A DNA stretch of 64,000 nt from positions 39,596 through 103,595 of the IMG/VR virus record IMGVR_UViG_3300017971_000013. The stretch is one strand, 5' to 3'. Each line of letters opens with the position of its first letter. Position 1 is the first letter of the stretch. Below, piece after piece: positions 54,761-63,778 of this stretch. The notes beneath the pieces are model-generated. The model saw only the letters and a list, made by a program, of their open reading frames with translations. It had not been told where the DNA came from and did no database searches. The stretch comes from a virus. Made by a program: the position numbers and the translations under genes.

Positions 54761-57199
54761 ATGCCTGATGCTCCTGGGGTAAGAACTTTTGAGGTTAACC
54801 GAGCAGGTTTCATTATTAATCAGAGACCTGTTGGGAGACCCTTGTTTTTTGTTAGGGCTACCTCTGGTCCTGCTGGAGTTCCAGTCTTGATTACAGGCTG
54901 GGATGACTATCGTGCAATTTTCGGTGAAAGAATTAGTGGCGATTACTCCTATGATGAGGTGTATCAATTCTTTCGCCTTGGTATCGAATGCTACATTGTT
55001 CGTGTTATCGATGGTACGGCAGCTATTGCTACTGGGACATTGAATACTCTTGGTGTTGCTACTAACGGCACTCTGACTTCTACCATCGATCCTTTATTTC
55101 CTGTTGCTTTAGCTCCAGGGGATAATATCGAGTTTGACTCTGACCTGCTTGGTGGTTCTACTGCTGTTACGGTTGCTGCTACGCAAGCCGCCGACATTAC
55201 GGTAGAAAATTCAGGCGCATTTGTTGCTCCTGCTGTTGGCGATACCATGGTGTTCGAAATGAACGGCGATGGTGTTTCTCAGCAGGTTACTTTTGCAGGT
55301 CCTCCTGTGACGATGCAGGATGTTGTCGACCAGATTAATGCGCAGATTTATGGTGCCGTTGCGACATTCGTCGATGCGGCCGTCTCTGTTTCTGGTAATG
55401 ACGAAATTCATATTGTGTCTTCTTTGTTAGGCACTGATTCCGAGGTTGACTACACAGCAGATACCTTAACTGGTTCAATGACAGCGTCGCCTTTAAATGA
55501 CGCTCCTGGCGTTGGTGATTTTGCAGACTATTCTGCCGTCACTTATGCGGAGTTTAAAGCTGTTGTTGAAGCTGCCCTGGGTGCTGTGAATGTCACTGTT
55601 AACCCGGCTGGCGCAGCTTCTTGGTCTATTCAGACCAATACAGCTGGTGCTGGGGGTTGGATTCAATGTACCGTGACTGGTGCTATGGGTCCGAAGATTG
55701 GTATGTTAGCGGGTGCCGCTGTTGCCGGTGGTACGTTGACTTTGCCGCTACCTACCATGGACGTTGAAGCCTCTTATGAAGGTGACTTCGCCAATACTTA
55801 CGATGTTATTGCAACGCGCCGTGATTTGTACTCTGGTCAGGTTTCAGCAGATCTTCCTGTTGCTGCCGCACGTCAGTTTAACATGGTGTCTACGCATAAT
55901 GTTGCTGTTGGTGATGTTCTTCGTGTGCGTGATTCAGCTGCGCCTACGAACTACTTCTATTGTACGGTTAGAAAGATCTCTGGTCCAATTGTTTATACAG
56001 AGGCATCTTTCACTCCGCCTGTGCTAATTCCAGCCGCTACTTCTGAGGTTCATAAGCTTGTCTTTGACCTTGAGGTTGATGACCAGGGCGACGTTGTTCA
56101 CAATTGGGTTGGTCTCTCAATGAGTCCTACTTCGCCATCTTATTGTGAATCCGCTGTAAATAGCACTGACCCAAATCGTAAGATTCAGATTAGTATTATT
56201 TCTCCTGCTCCTGCTATTGATAATCGCCCTGATGGAACGATTCAGCTTGCGGGCGGAGATGACGGCGGTATTCCATTAGCGGCTGATTACACTGCGTTAT
56301 GGCCGTCTCTTGAGAAGTACAAAGATTTCGACGAAGCCTATAACCCTGCTATTATGTCTTATGACAATGCATCGCAGGTGAGCTGGGCGCGTTCTCTTGA
56401 AGGTGAGGCAGCGGACCGTAAAGACTTTTTAGGTATTGTCATTCCTCATGAAGTAGGTGGTAATCCTTGGACGTCTGCACAGCTTCTTAAGGAATGGAAA
56501 GAAGGCTCTTCTGGTGGTGGACCTGCGCTGTTCTCTACTTTTGTAGCCCTTTACTATCCTTGGGTTAAGGTTGAAGATCCTATCTCTAGCGCTGCTGGTG
56601 CGTTGGTTACTGTGCCTTGTGGTGGTTCTGTTTTAGGTGCTTTTCAGTATAATGACAGAGAAGCTACTTTTGGTAAGGCTCCAGCTAATAGGACTGGTAT
56701 TCTTCCTAATGCTCTTGGCATTACGGCTGAATACTCTGACCCAGAACGTGGAGAACTGAACAACGCTGGCATTTGTATCATCAAGAAGGTTCGTAATCGC
56801 GGCATTAGAATCTTTGGTGCACGTACTGCTGGTCTTGGCGATTTTATGTATGTGAATATCCGACGTGGATTTATTCGTATGCGTAAAGACATTGATGAGG
56901 GGCTGCAGGATGCTCCTTTTGAGAACAATGACGCCAGAACTCGCGCCGAGATTACAAGGGTTATTGAGAACTACCTTTATAACCGCTGGAAAGAAGGCGT
57001 CCTTATGGGTGAAAACTCAGAGGATGCTTACTATGTAATCTGCGATGAAACTAATAATCCTCCGTCTGTCGCTGAATCTGGGAAACTGATTGTTCGTGTT
57101 GGTTTGGCTATGGCGACTCCTGGTGAGTTCATCGAGGTTTATTTTGAGAGAGACCGACGTGCTCTGAATGAAGAACTTGGTCTTCAGCAGCTTACATAA
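54761..57199 (+). CDS. Tail sheath protein
   Basis: 812 residues. The N-terminus (PVLITGWDDYRAIFGERISG and YQFFRLGIECYIVRVIDGTA) and C-terminus (GRRRF-like end regions with RGIRIFGARTAGLGDFMYVN and TRAEITRVIENYLYNRWKEG) match the contractile sheath family. Residues about 90-340 form a large Thr/Ala/Val-rich insertion typical of extra surface domains. It identifies the phage as a myovirus. The tube gene follows 13 bp after. Confidence 0.92.
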   Translation: MPDAPGVRTFEVNRAGFIINQRPVGRPLFFVRATSGPAGVPVLITGWDDYRAIFGERISGDYSYDEVYQFFRLGIECYIVRVIDGTAAIATGTLNTLGVATNGTLTSTIDPLFPVALAPGDNIEFDSDLLGGSTAVTVAATQAADITVENSGAFVAPAVGDTMVFEMNGDGVSQQVTFAGPPVTMQDVVDQINAQIYGAVATFVDAAVSVSGNDEIHIVSSLLGTDSEVDYTADTLTGSMTASPLNDAPGVGDFADYSAVTYAEFKAVVEAALGAVNVTVNPAGAASWSIQTNTAGAGGWIQCTVTGAMGPKIGMLAGAAVAGGTLTLPLPTMDVEASYEGDFANTYDVIATRRDLYSGQVSADLPVAAARQFNMVSTHNVAVGDVLRVRDSAAPTNYFYCTVRKISGPIVYTEASFTPPVLIPAATSEVHKLVFDLEVDDQGDVVHNWVGLSMSPTSPSYCESAVNSTDPNRKIQISIISPAPAIDNRPDGTIQLAGGDDGGIPLAADYTALWPSLEKYKDFDEAYNPAIMSYDNASQVSWARSLEGEAADRKDFLGIVIPHEVGGNPWTSAQLLKEWKEGSSGGGPALFSTFVALYYPWVKVEDPISSAAGALVTVPCGGSVLGAFQYNDREATFGKAPANRTGILPNALGITAEYSDPERGELNNAGICIIKKVRNRGIRIFGARTAGLGDFMYVNIRRGFIRMRKDIDEGLQDAPFENNDARTRAEITRVIENYLYNRWKEGVLMGENSEDAYYVICDETNNPPSVAESGKLIVRVGLAMATPGEFIEVYFERDRRALNEELGLQQLT

Positions 57200-57212
57200 T
57201 TAGGAGGCTAGA

Positions 57213-57683
57213 ATGGCATCTGGACGTGCGACGTTTGAAGACCCGCTTCGCGCATTTCGGTTTCTTGTTGAGATTGATGGTTTTGAGCGGGCTGGTTTCA
57301 CTGAATGTAGCGGTCTAGTATCGACTACAGAGGTGATTAAATATAGGGAAGGTTCTGATCCTACGCACCCAAAAAGCCTTCCTGGCATCACAGACTTTGA
57401 CCCAATCACTTTGAAGCGTGGGCTTATTCTGTCAGACAAGAATGATATTGAAGAATGGTATAACGAGGTTTATGCTGCTCGTCGCGATAAACGGGCCGCA
57501 AACTTTCGTCGTTCTCTAGATGTCGTTATTCAGACAGAAGATGGTTCGGGCGAGGTTCGTTACCGTGTGTTGAATGCTTGGCCTTCAAAATTCACTGCTT
57601 CTCCTACAATGGGAGGGCAGACTAATGAGGCCTATATTCAAGAGGTTGAGCTTACACACGAGGGTTTCTACAGAGTGCGGTAA
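57213..57683 (+). CDS. Tail tube protein
   Basis: 156 residues. The sequence (FRFLVEIDGFERAGFTECSG, KYREGSDPTHPKSLPG, ITLKRGLI) is diagnostic for the T4 gp19-like tail tube family. It builds the inner tube within the sheath. Normal length for the family. Confidence 0.95.
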   Translation: MASGRATFEDPLRAFRFLVEIDGFERAGFTECSGLVSTTEVIKYREGSDPTHPKSLPGITDFDPITLKRGLILSDKNDIEEWYNEVYAARRDKRAANFRRSLDVVIQTEDGSGEVRYRVLNAWPSKFTASPTMGGQTNEAYIQEVELTHEGFYRVR

Positions 57684-57690
57684 TTTAACA

Positions 57691-57704
57691 TTGCCACTTT
57701 GCAA
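57691..57704 (+). repeat. Palindrome family copy (TTGCCACTTTGCAA)
   Basis: Preceded by TTTAACA and followed by CTTTTG and AAGGA; 17 bp before ATG 57722. Confidence 0.8.
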
Positions 57705-57721
57705 CTTTTGAAGGACGTATT

Positions 57722-58711
57722 ATGTCACTTACTGCAGAAGAACTTGATCCTACAACCTTCCATCTTTCTGGCACGGACAATGGTTTAGCTGAAGAAGATG
57801 TCTATGATCTTCCTGTGGGATATGTAGATAGAGAAGGTAAATTTCACAAAAGAATTATACAGAAACAAACTTTTGGCAAAGCCGAGGCTGCTTTACATAG
57901 TAAGACAGAGCACAAAAGAGGGCGGGCGTTGACCTCTTTCTTAGGGCATATAGTGTCTTCGGTCGGTACTCACATCTCTTCAGGTCCTAAATCTTTGACG
58001 GACTTGATTCATGATATGTGGATTACCGACCGGACCTATATGCTCTTTAAGGCTAGGATCTTCAATCTTGGCCCAGAATGGCGCAATGCTCCCGTGCGCT
58101 GTCCAAGTTGTAACTATGTAAATAAGAATACTGTTGACTTAAATACTTACCTTTATGGAAATATTCATGTTCCTGGTCTTGATAGACCACCGGAATCTGA
58201 AGATGAGGTTGTTGAGCTTCTAACAGAAATGAAGGAAGAGTCGGAAAGTACTGGTCTTTCTTTAGAAGCTTTAGCAGAAGAGCTTGAATACACTGGTGAT
58301 TTTGCTGAGCTACCTCATTACTTTCCAGCAGATGAAGAGGAAAGGGAACGGAATGAATGGGAGATTACTCTTCCTGTGTCTCAGGTTCCTCTGACTTATC
58401 GTTTGATTAAAGGTAGTGACGAGAAACGCGTGCAGACCATTTTAAATCGTGGCCAAGATGAACTAGACGCCATGATGAAGGTCTGTATTACTTCGATAGA
58501 TGGTAACTCAAGAATCAACTCTAAAATGTTAAAGGCACTGCCTTGGAAGGATAGGATCTATTTTAGAGAGATGATGACTAACGTTAAGCCTGGAGGTAGG
58601 TTTGATCTTAGAATCATACTTGATAAATGTGTCCGCTGTGGGATGGAAGATCAAGAGACTGTCTTGAACTTTGAACTCGATAGTTTTTTTTCTCTTTCTT
58701 TGGGCCGTTAG
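57722..58711 (+). CDS. Tail assembly chaperone with zinc motifs
   Basis: 329 residues, located between tube and tape measure, the usual site of the tail assembly chaperone. CPSCNYV (about 124) and CVRCGM (about 307) could bind zinc. Near the stop, the heptamer T TTT TTT (58684-58690) allows a -1 shift. The unshifted product ends SFFSLSLGR. Confidence 0.8.
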   Translation: MSLTAEELDPTTFHLSGTDNGLAEEDVYDLPVGYVDREGKFHKRIIQKQTFGKAEAALHSKTEHKRGRALTSFLGHIVSSVGTHISSGPKSLTDLIHDMWITDRTYMLFKARIFNLGPEWRNAPVRCPSCNYVNKNTVDLNTYLYGNIHVPGLDRPPESEDEVVELLTEMKEESESTGLSLEALAEELEYTGDFAELPHYFPADEEERERNEWEITLPVSQVPLTYRLIKGSDEKRVQTILNRGQDELDAMMKVCITSIDGNSRINSKMLKALPWKDRIYFREMMTNVKPGGRFDLRIILDKCVRCGMEDQETVLNFELDSFFSLSLGR

Positions 58712-58884
58712 CTGGCTCTCCCCAGATCCTTCATGAAATGTACTTTGCCTTCGCAGAAGGTTGGAATTGGACCCCGGACGTTGTTGATTCTTTACCGACG
58801 AGAACCCGCATCTTCCTATTTAAGCGTCTTCACGAAGCACGTAAGAAGCTTACAGATAAAGCGGAAGGGGTTAGAAGAGGTTAA
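57722..58884 (+). CDS. Tail assembly chaperone, -1 frameshift product
   Basis: After slippage on T TTT TTT at 58684-58690, the -1 frame stays open to TAA 58882-58884, adding about 60 residues that include ILHEMYFAFAEGWNWTPDVV and LPTRTRIFLFKRLHEARKKL. This frame has no good start of its own. In long-tailed phages such shifted products bind the tape measure protein, whose gene starts two bases later. Confidence 0.72.
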
Positions 58885-58886
58885 AA

Positions 58887-61208
58887 ATGGCTCAGACTGT
58901 TGGAACCTTCGGTATAATCTTCAATGCTCGTGGTAATGCTCTACAGTACGTACAGCGCCTTAACAGAGAGGTTGGCGCCCTCGCCAGCCAGATAAATGCC
59001 CTTCAGTCAAAGCCCTTCCTAAATGTTAGTGGTGCCGCTGTTGGCGGTCGTCGTGGGCAACAAGCCTCTGGCGGAGCCGTAGGTCAGGGCGGTGCCACTA
59101 CCAATCCTTTCCGTTCTCATGTTTTACAGTCATGGTTTGGCCAAATCGGTATGTTAATGGGTGTTGCCTACGGTTGGATTTCAGCTGGTAGGCAATTCAT
59201 TCATATGGGTGAGGCCATGATAGGAGTTACTGCCGGAATTGCCCAAGGTATGTTCGGTATCGTAGCTTCAACCATGGCAGTGCGCATGGAATTTGAGCTT
59301 CTAGAGAAGAGGTTTGAATTTGTGTTTGGAGATAAAGGTGGGAAGGTCTGGCAGCAAACACTAGATGTTGCCATGGATACACTTGCTACTACGAAAGAGA
59401 TGGCTACTCTTGTCCAATCTATGGGTCTGCAGAATGTCACAGATCCTTTTACTATGGTTCGTAGTAGAACAGGAGAGATGATAACAGCGGCTGAGGCTTT
59501 GGCTGATGTCGCGGCTGTTATTGGCCCTGGTGGTACTAGACAGATTCAAATGGCCACACGAGAATTTCTATCTGGAGGTTCTCATGGTGTACGTTCTATG
59601 ATGCAGCGTTTGAATCTTCCTGGTGTTATGAAGGGCGAGCTTCAGAAGATTCAGCGTTTGACAGAGACTGATGTCCAAGCTGCCTACCAAGAGATGGCAC
59701 AATTACTTGCTACTCAATATGGTGGTCTTGGTAGAGCAATGGAGGGTACCACTGCTTTCATTCTTGGCCAGTTTCCTGATATTTATGAGAATCTAGCTGA
59801 TATTCTCGGTAAGGCAGCAGACGAGGTTCTAAATCCATTTCTTAATGAGGTGATGATTTGGGCCAAAGAATTCGTAAGAGCTTTACGTGCAGGAGAATAC
59901 AAAGGTCTGCTTGACGGTATTCGTATGATTGCTGAGGCTTTTAAATGGCTAGGCGAGAAGATCTTTGGCGCGTTGAAATGGATTGTTGCATTCATAGATC
60001 AGAACCCACACTTTGTTAAACTTATCATTACATTGACAGCCCTTGTTGGTGTTTTGACAGCTTTAGCTGGTGTCTTGTTTATCATAGGTGGTTCTATCTT
60101 TGTTGTTGTGGCAGCGGTTGCTGCTTTGACAATGGCTGTTGGTGTGCTTGAAGCAGCTTTAATACCTATCTTGCTTACATTAGGCGGCATTATTGCCTTA
60201 ATGACTGGTGCATTTGCTGCTGGTTTAGTTCTTTTGGGCGCTTACTTTGAGAACTGGGGTGGATTCGCCGATAAGATCGAAGATGTCTTTCTTGTTCTTC
60301 AAGGCTTGTTTCAACTTATTTCTTCTGAGAAGAATACAATTGGTTTGATGGACCATAAATTAGCTTCGAAGCTGGAACAACGAGGGTTGATGGATACAAC
60401 ACTTGGTTTGTTTCATATGTATGGCCAAGGTAAAGAATTTTTAGGAGGCGTTAAAGAAGGTTTTATGGATAAGCAGACAGCAGCTGCCCGTAAAACTTTG
60501 TTTGAAGGCATCATAGACAACGTTTCTAGTACTGCCAAGAATCTAGGAAAACCAATTTCTGCTTTCTCCGCAGGTTTAGATGCTGCTACGCCAGGCTCTA
60601 TGGACGGCCCAAAGAATTTTGGTGAAATGGTCGGTTGGTTTTTAGGTCAGATCCTAAATGTACTTCTTGCGCAGTTGTTTTTCTTAACAGCAATGGCTGA
60701 TTTAGCCTCTGAAATTTTTGCTCTTATGATGCAAAGTCCTATGTTTAATGTAGGTAGAGGTTTTGGTAAGATGATGGAAGATCCCGTTGCAGGTGCTCTA
60801 GATGTCGCCAAAGGTTTAATAGGTTTTCAGCCTCTCTCTCCTCTTGGCATAACTACGGCCATATGGGAAAAACATCAGAAAAATTTAGAGGAAAACAGAG
60901 ATAAGGGCCGTAAGACTTCCGAGGAAGTTGAGATGGCCCAAGGCACCTTGCGTGAACGTGAGCCTGGAGGTGAGGTTTATAGACTTACGCAGATGCAAGC
61001 TGTGGCCGATAAACTTGATAGGATGGCTAAAGCCTTGGAAGCACAACAAGAGCGCGTTATGCAGCTTAATCTTGAGTTGGATGGTGATACTGTTTTTGAG
61101 AAAATGGTTTCTCTTCAAAGCTTAGCTAGGGAACGCGGCGCGCTTGATGCGTTTAACTCTAGAACTGGCGACGCTTTAGAAGCGTTAGATGACATAGGCG
61201 GTCTTTAA
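58887..61208 (+). CDS. Tape measure protein
   Basis: 773 residues. It begins with VGTFGIIFNARGNALQYVQR, typical of tape measure N-termini, and has a long hydrophobic region (about 375-450: LIITLTALVGVLTALAGVLF and on) with several helices able to cross a membrane, as needed for DNA ejection. Helical parts flank it. It sets tail length and is coded after the chaperone. Confidence 0.9.
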   Translation: MAQTVGTFGIIFNARGNALQYVQRLNREVGALASQINALQSKPFLNVSGAAVGGRRGQQASGGAVGQGGATTNPFRSHVLQSWFGQIGMLMGVAYGWISAGRQFIHMGEAMIGVTAGIAQGMFGIVASTMAVRMEFELLEKRFEFVFGDKGGKVWQQTLDVAMDTLATTKEMATLVQSMGLQNVTDPFTMVRSRTGEMITAAEALADVAAVIGPGGTRQIQMATREFLSGGSHGVRSMMQRLNLPGVMKGELQKIQRLTETDVQAAYQEMAQLLATQYGGLGRAMEGTTAFILGQFPDIYENLADILGKAADEVLNPFLNEVMIWAKEFVRALRAGEYKGLLDGIRMIAEAFKWLGEKIFGALKWIVAFIDQNPHFVKLIITLTALVGVLTALAGVLFIIGGSIFVVVAAVAALTMAVGVLEAALIPILLTLGGIIALMTGAFAAGLVLLGAYFENWGGFADKIEDVFLVLQGLFQLISSEKNTIGLMDHKLASKLEQRGLMDTTLGLFHMYGQGKEFLGGVKEGFMDKQTAAARKTLFEGIIDNVSSTAKNLGKPISAFSAGLDAATPGSMDGPKNFGEMVGWFLGQILNVLLAQLFFLTAMADLASEIFALMMQSPMFNVGRGFGKMMEDPVAGALDVAKGLIGFQPLSPLGITTAIWEKHQKNLEENRDKGRKTSEEVEMAQGTLREREPGGEVYRLTQMQAVADKLDRMAKALEAQQERVMQLNLELDGDTVFEKMVSLQSLARERGALDAFNSRTGDALEALDDIGGL

Positions 61209-61217
61209 GGAGTAAAT

Positions 61218-61877
61218 ATGGCTATAACATATCAATGGATAGCTGGGGGCAGAGATACTCCAGTTACCACTAAGGCGACAGAGGCCGCCGTAGAGCTTAG
61301 CTCTCAATATACCCGTTATAAACATATTTTCGAAAAAACTAGAAAAGGCTCCCTGTCTATAAATTCTTCTTTTGCTTTTGAAGAGGATAAGATCTTTACC
61401 GATGCGATTATTTTTCAATACAATCCAGAGACTGTGGTTGTAAACAGGAATCCTGTGTATGGCAATAATACCCCTCCTGGGTACTCACATTCTCTTCAGC
61501 AATTTGGAAATAGTGGTCCGCGCGAAATTTCTTTTTCTTTATATCTTCATTGCTTAGGAGAAGACCCAGAAGGCAATGGTGACTTGAAGCGAGACATAGA
61601 GCGGGAGCTTTTAATTCTTGAAGCTGCTTGTGTTCCTGAATCAGAGACTATAGGAGGCTCTGAGATTGTTACTTCTCCTCCTCAAGTAGTTCTTTACTTT
61701 GGGGAAAGCTCTTTTATGGGTATTCTACCAGGCATCATTACTGGTTTTAGCGCTCGTATAGAGAAGATGTGGCCCAAGACATTAAAACCTATGATTGCTA
61801 CAGCAGCAATTAAATTCAGACATCAACCTGTTTCTAACCTGACTGCCGGAAGAGTCATGGATAAAATCTGGGGATAA
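61218..61877 (+). CDS. CIS tube-type baseplate protein
   Basis: 219 residues. The pattern IIFQYNPETVVVNRNPVY, HSLQQFGNSGPREISFSLYL and the end region fits the contractile injection system tube/baseplate protein family that precedes LysM-bearing hub proteins. Probable baseplate-tube adaptor. Confidence 0.8.
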   Translation: MAITYQWIAGGRDTPVTTKATEAAVELSSQYTRYKHIFEKTRKGSLSINSSFAFEEDKIFTDAIIFQYNPETVVVNRNPVYGNNTPPGYSHSLQQFGNSGPREISFSLYLHCLGEDPEGNGDLKRDIERELLILEAACVPESETIGGSEIVTSPPQVVLYFGESSFMGILPGIITGFSARIEKMWPKTLKPMIATAAIKFRHQPVSNLTAGRVMDKIWG

Positions 61878-61878
61878 A

Positions 61879-62160
61879 ATGTACAGAAGATCTCTGTTAG
61901 ACATCTTGGGACCAGATTTAAAGCCGCTTACTCAACAAACTATCGCTGTTAGTAAGCGGTTTTCTGTACCTACTTCTAAATGTTTGAGGTACAAGGTCAA
62001 ATTCGGCGATACTCTTCTCATGATAGCCTATAACTTCTATGGCACGTCAGATTACTGGCGCGAGATTGCCGACCAAAACAAAATCATCGATCCCTTAGAC
62101 ATTGCCGAGGGGCAACTTTTGTTTGTGCCTTTCTTGTCTGAGGTAGCTTTGGGGTTCTAG
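61879..62160 (+). CDS. LysM-domain baseplate protein
   Basis: 93 residues. The C-terminal half is a LysM domain (YKVKFGDTLLMIAYNFYGTS to GQLLFVP), of the type found in tail proteins between tube adaptor and hub. It may anchor the baseplate hub or touch peptidoglycan. It starts one base after the preceding stop. Confidence 0.85.
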   Translation: MYRRSLLDILGPDLKPLTQQTIAVSKRFSVPTSKCLRYKVKFGDTLLMIAYNFYGTSDYWREIADQNKIIDPLDIAEGQLLFVPFLSEVALGF

Positions 62161-62161
62161 C

Positions 62162-63778
62162 ATGCCTGTACCATTTGTGTTCGAACTCTATAAAAAGCCT
62201 GTGTTTATCATGCGTGTTAATGACCAGCCTAATACGCTGATTCATAGGTTCATGACGAAATGGACGATTAAAAACTCCATGAGAAAAGCAGATGAGCTTA
62301 AGCTTAGCGTTAAGCTTCCTTATGGAGATCTTTTGTACTCTTGGGAATTTGAGCAAGGCAACACTTTCAAGGTGCGTTTTGGGTACCCATTCAAACTTTC
62401 GCGCCTTTATGAATTTACGGTTGTCTATCTTAAACCAAGGTTCGCAAAAGACGGAATTGTTCATGTAGAAATCACAGCATGGGATATCTCATATACGCTT
62501 TCGCGAATAATGAAAGAGCGTAACTGGTGGCAACTACATTCAAGCCAGATTGCTTCTTTGTATGCCAAACAGCATAATCTTAGATCTGTGATTGAACCTT
62601 CTAATGATCTTGATCCAGAGCATCCTTTTGTTCAGACGACGAACACAAATGCTTGGCGTTTTTTGAGAGCACGGGCGGAAGAGATTGGTTTTGAATGTTT
62701 TATAAAGAATAGGACCTTATTCTATGTAAGTGATGAGCGCATTGAAGCTCAAGCTCCCGTCAAAAGCTATACCTATAAAGAGCTTGATACTTTATTGTTA
62801 GAGTTTACACCGAGCATAAAACAGCCACAGGTACCTAACATTAGGGTGCAGGGTGTTAATTCTAAAGAGAAAGAGCAAGCAGGTGAGGATAGTAAGAAAT
62901 ACGCAATTGATGTAGGAAAAAGGGCCTTTGGTTATGCGATTAACACAGAAAAAGGGCGGAAATTCAATGAGGAAGGTCATGTTTTTAACGCTAAGTTAAG
63001 AAAAGAGAACTTCGATTTTGATTTTCCTTTACCTAGAGATACCAAAGCTGCATCTATCCGAGAAATCAATAGGCGGAGCCCGGATAGTGGTCCGATTACT
63101 GGCGCAGGTATAGTAGGTTTAGGCGGCCAGACTGTTGATAGTTCTATCCCTTTTATTTCTAGTCTTGAAAAATTTCATACTGTTTATAACATAATTAAAG
63201 GTCGTGAAGGCATAGAGCAGGAGCGAAACACCACGCAGGTTAAAAAACCTACGGCCGAGACTCAATCTGCCAGAATTCGTTTGATTGCTCGCGCTAAAAG
63301 AAAAAGCGCTTTAGAGAGAGCTAAAGAAGCTTCAGCCACTGTTGTTGGTGAACCAGACATTGAAGCAGGGACGGTCATTAGGTTTGCGAATGTAGCTATG
63401 CTCGGTGGGGACTATGTTGTTTCTGAATGCACTCATTCTGGAGGTTCAGGGGGGACATTTACCACTAAAATGAGCAAGATGCATCGTAAGTTAAAGGACG
63501 ACGGTAGGACAGGATCTGGTAAAGGTAATTCTGGTAATCTTGGTCCAAAAGAAGGTCTATCTTCTGTCAAAACTGCTTTACCAGAAATAATTAACGCAGC
63601 ATCATATCATTATGATGATAAAATAGTTATTGTTCCTGGTAAATATGTTGAAGACTTCAGGGCTTGGGGTCCTCAGGCCATGGTTGCTCCTAAAGAGACG
63701 TTAGAGGCTATCAAGATTGAACGTCAGACTTACCAGGCCGTTAGAGAAGCACCCCAGGCCGTTGAGAGGTTATTCTAA
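62162..63778 (+). CDS. Baseplate hub protein, gpD/gp27-like
   Basis: 538 residues. The order (CIS tube, LysM, this, then gpV) is that of the late control gene D-type hub. The N-terminus has KWTIKNSMRKADELKLSVKL, a beta start similar to hub domains, and AWRFLRARAEEIGFECFIKN (about 160-180) is a typical hub helix-strand segment. The C-terminus is charged and probably flexible. It joins tail tube and spike. Confidence 0.8.
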   Translation: MPVPFVFELYKKPVFIMRVNDQPNTLIHRFMTKWTIKNSMRKADELKLSVKLPYGDLLYSWEFEQGNTFKVRFGYPFKLSRLYEFTVVYLKPRFAKDGIVHVEITAWDISYTLSRIMKERNWWQLHSSQIASLYAKQHNLRSVIEPSNDLDPEHPFVQTTNTNAWRFLRARAEEIGFECFIKNRTLFYVSDERIEAQAPVKSYTYKELDTLLLEFTPSIKQPQVPNIRVQGVNSKEKEQAGEDSKKYAIDVGKRAFGYAINTEKGRKFNEEGHVFNAKLRKENFDFDFPLPRDTKAASIREINRRSPDSGPITGAGIVGLGGQTVDSSIPFISSLEKFHTVYNIIKGREGIEQERNTTQVKKPTAETQSARIRLIARAKRKSALERAKEASATVVGEPDIEAGTVIRFANVAMLGGDYVVSECTHSGGSGGTFTTKMSKMHRKLKDDGRTGSGKGNSGNLGPKEGLSSVKTALPEIINAASYHYDDKIVIVPGKYVEDFRAWGPQAMVAPKETLEAIKIERQTYQAVREAPQAVERLF

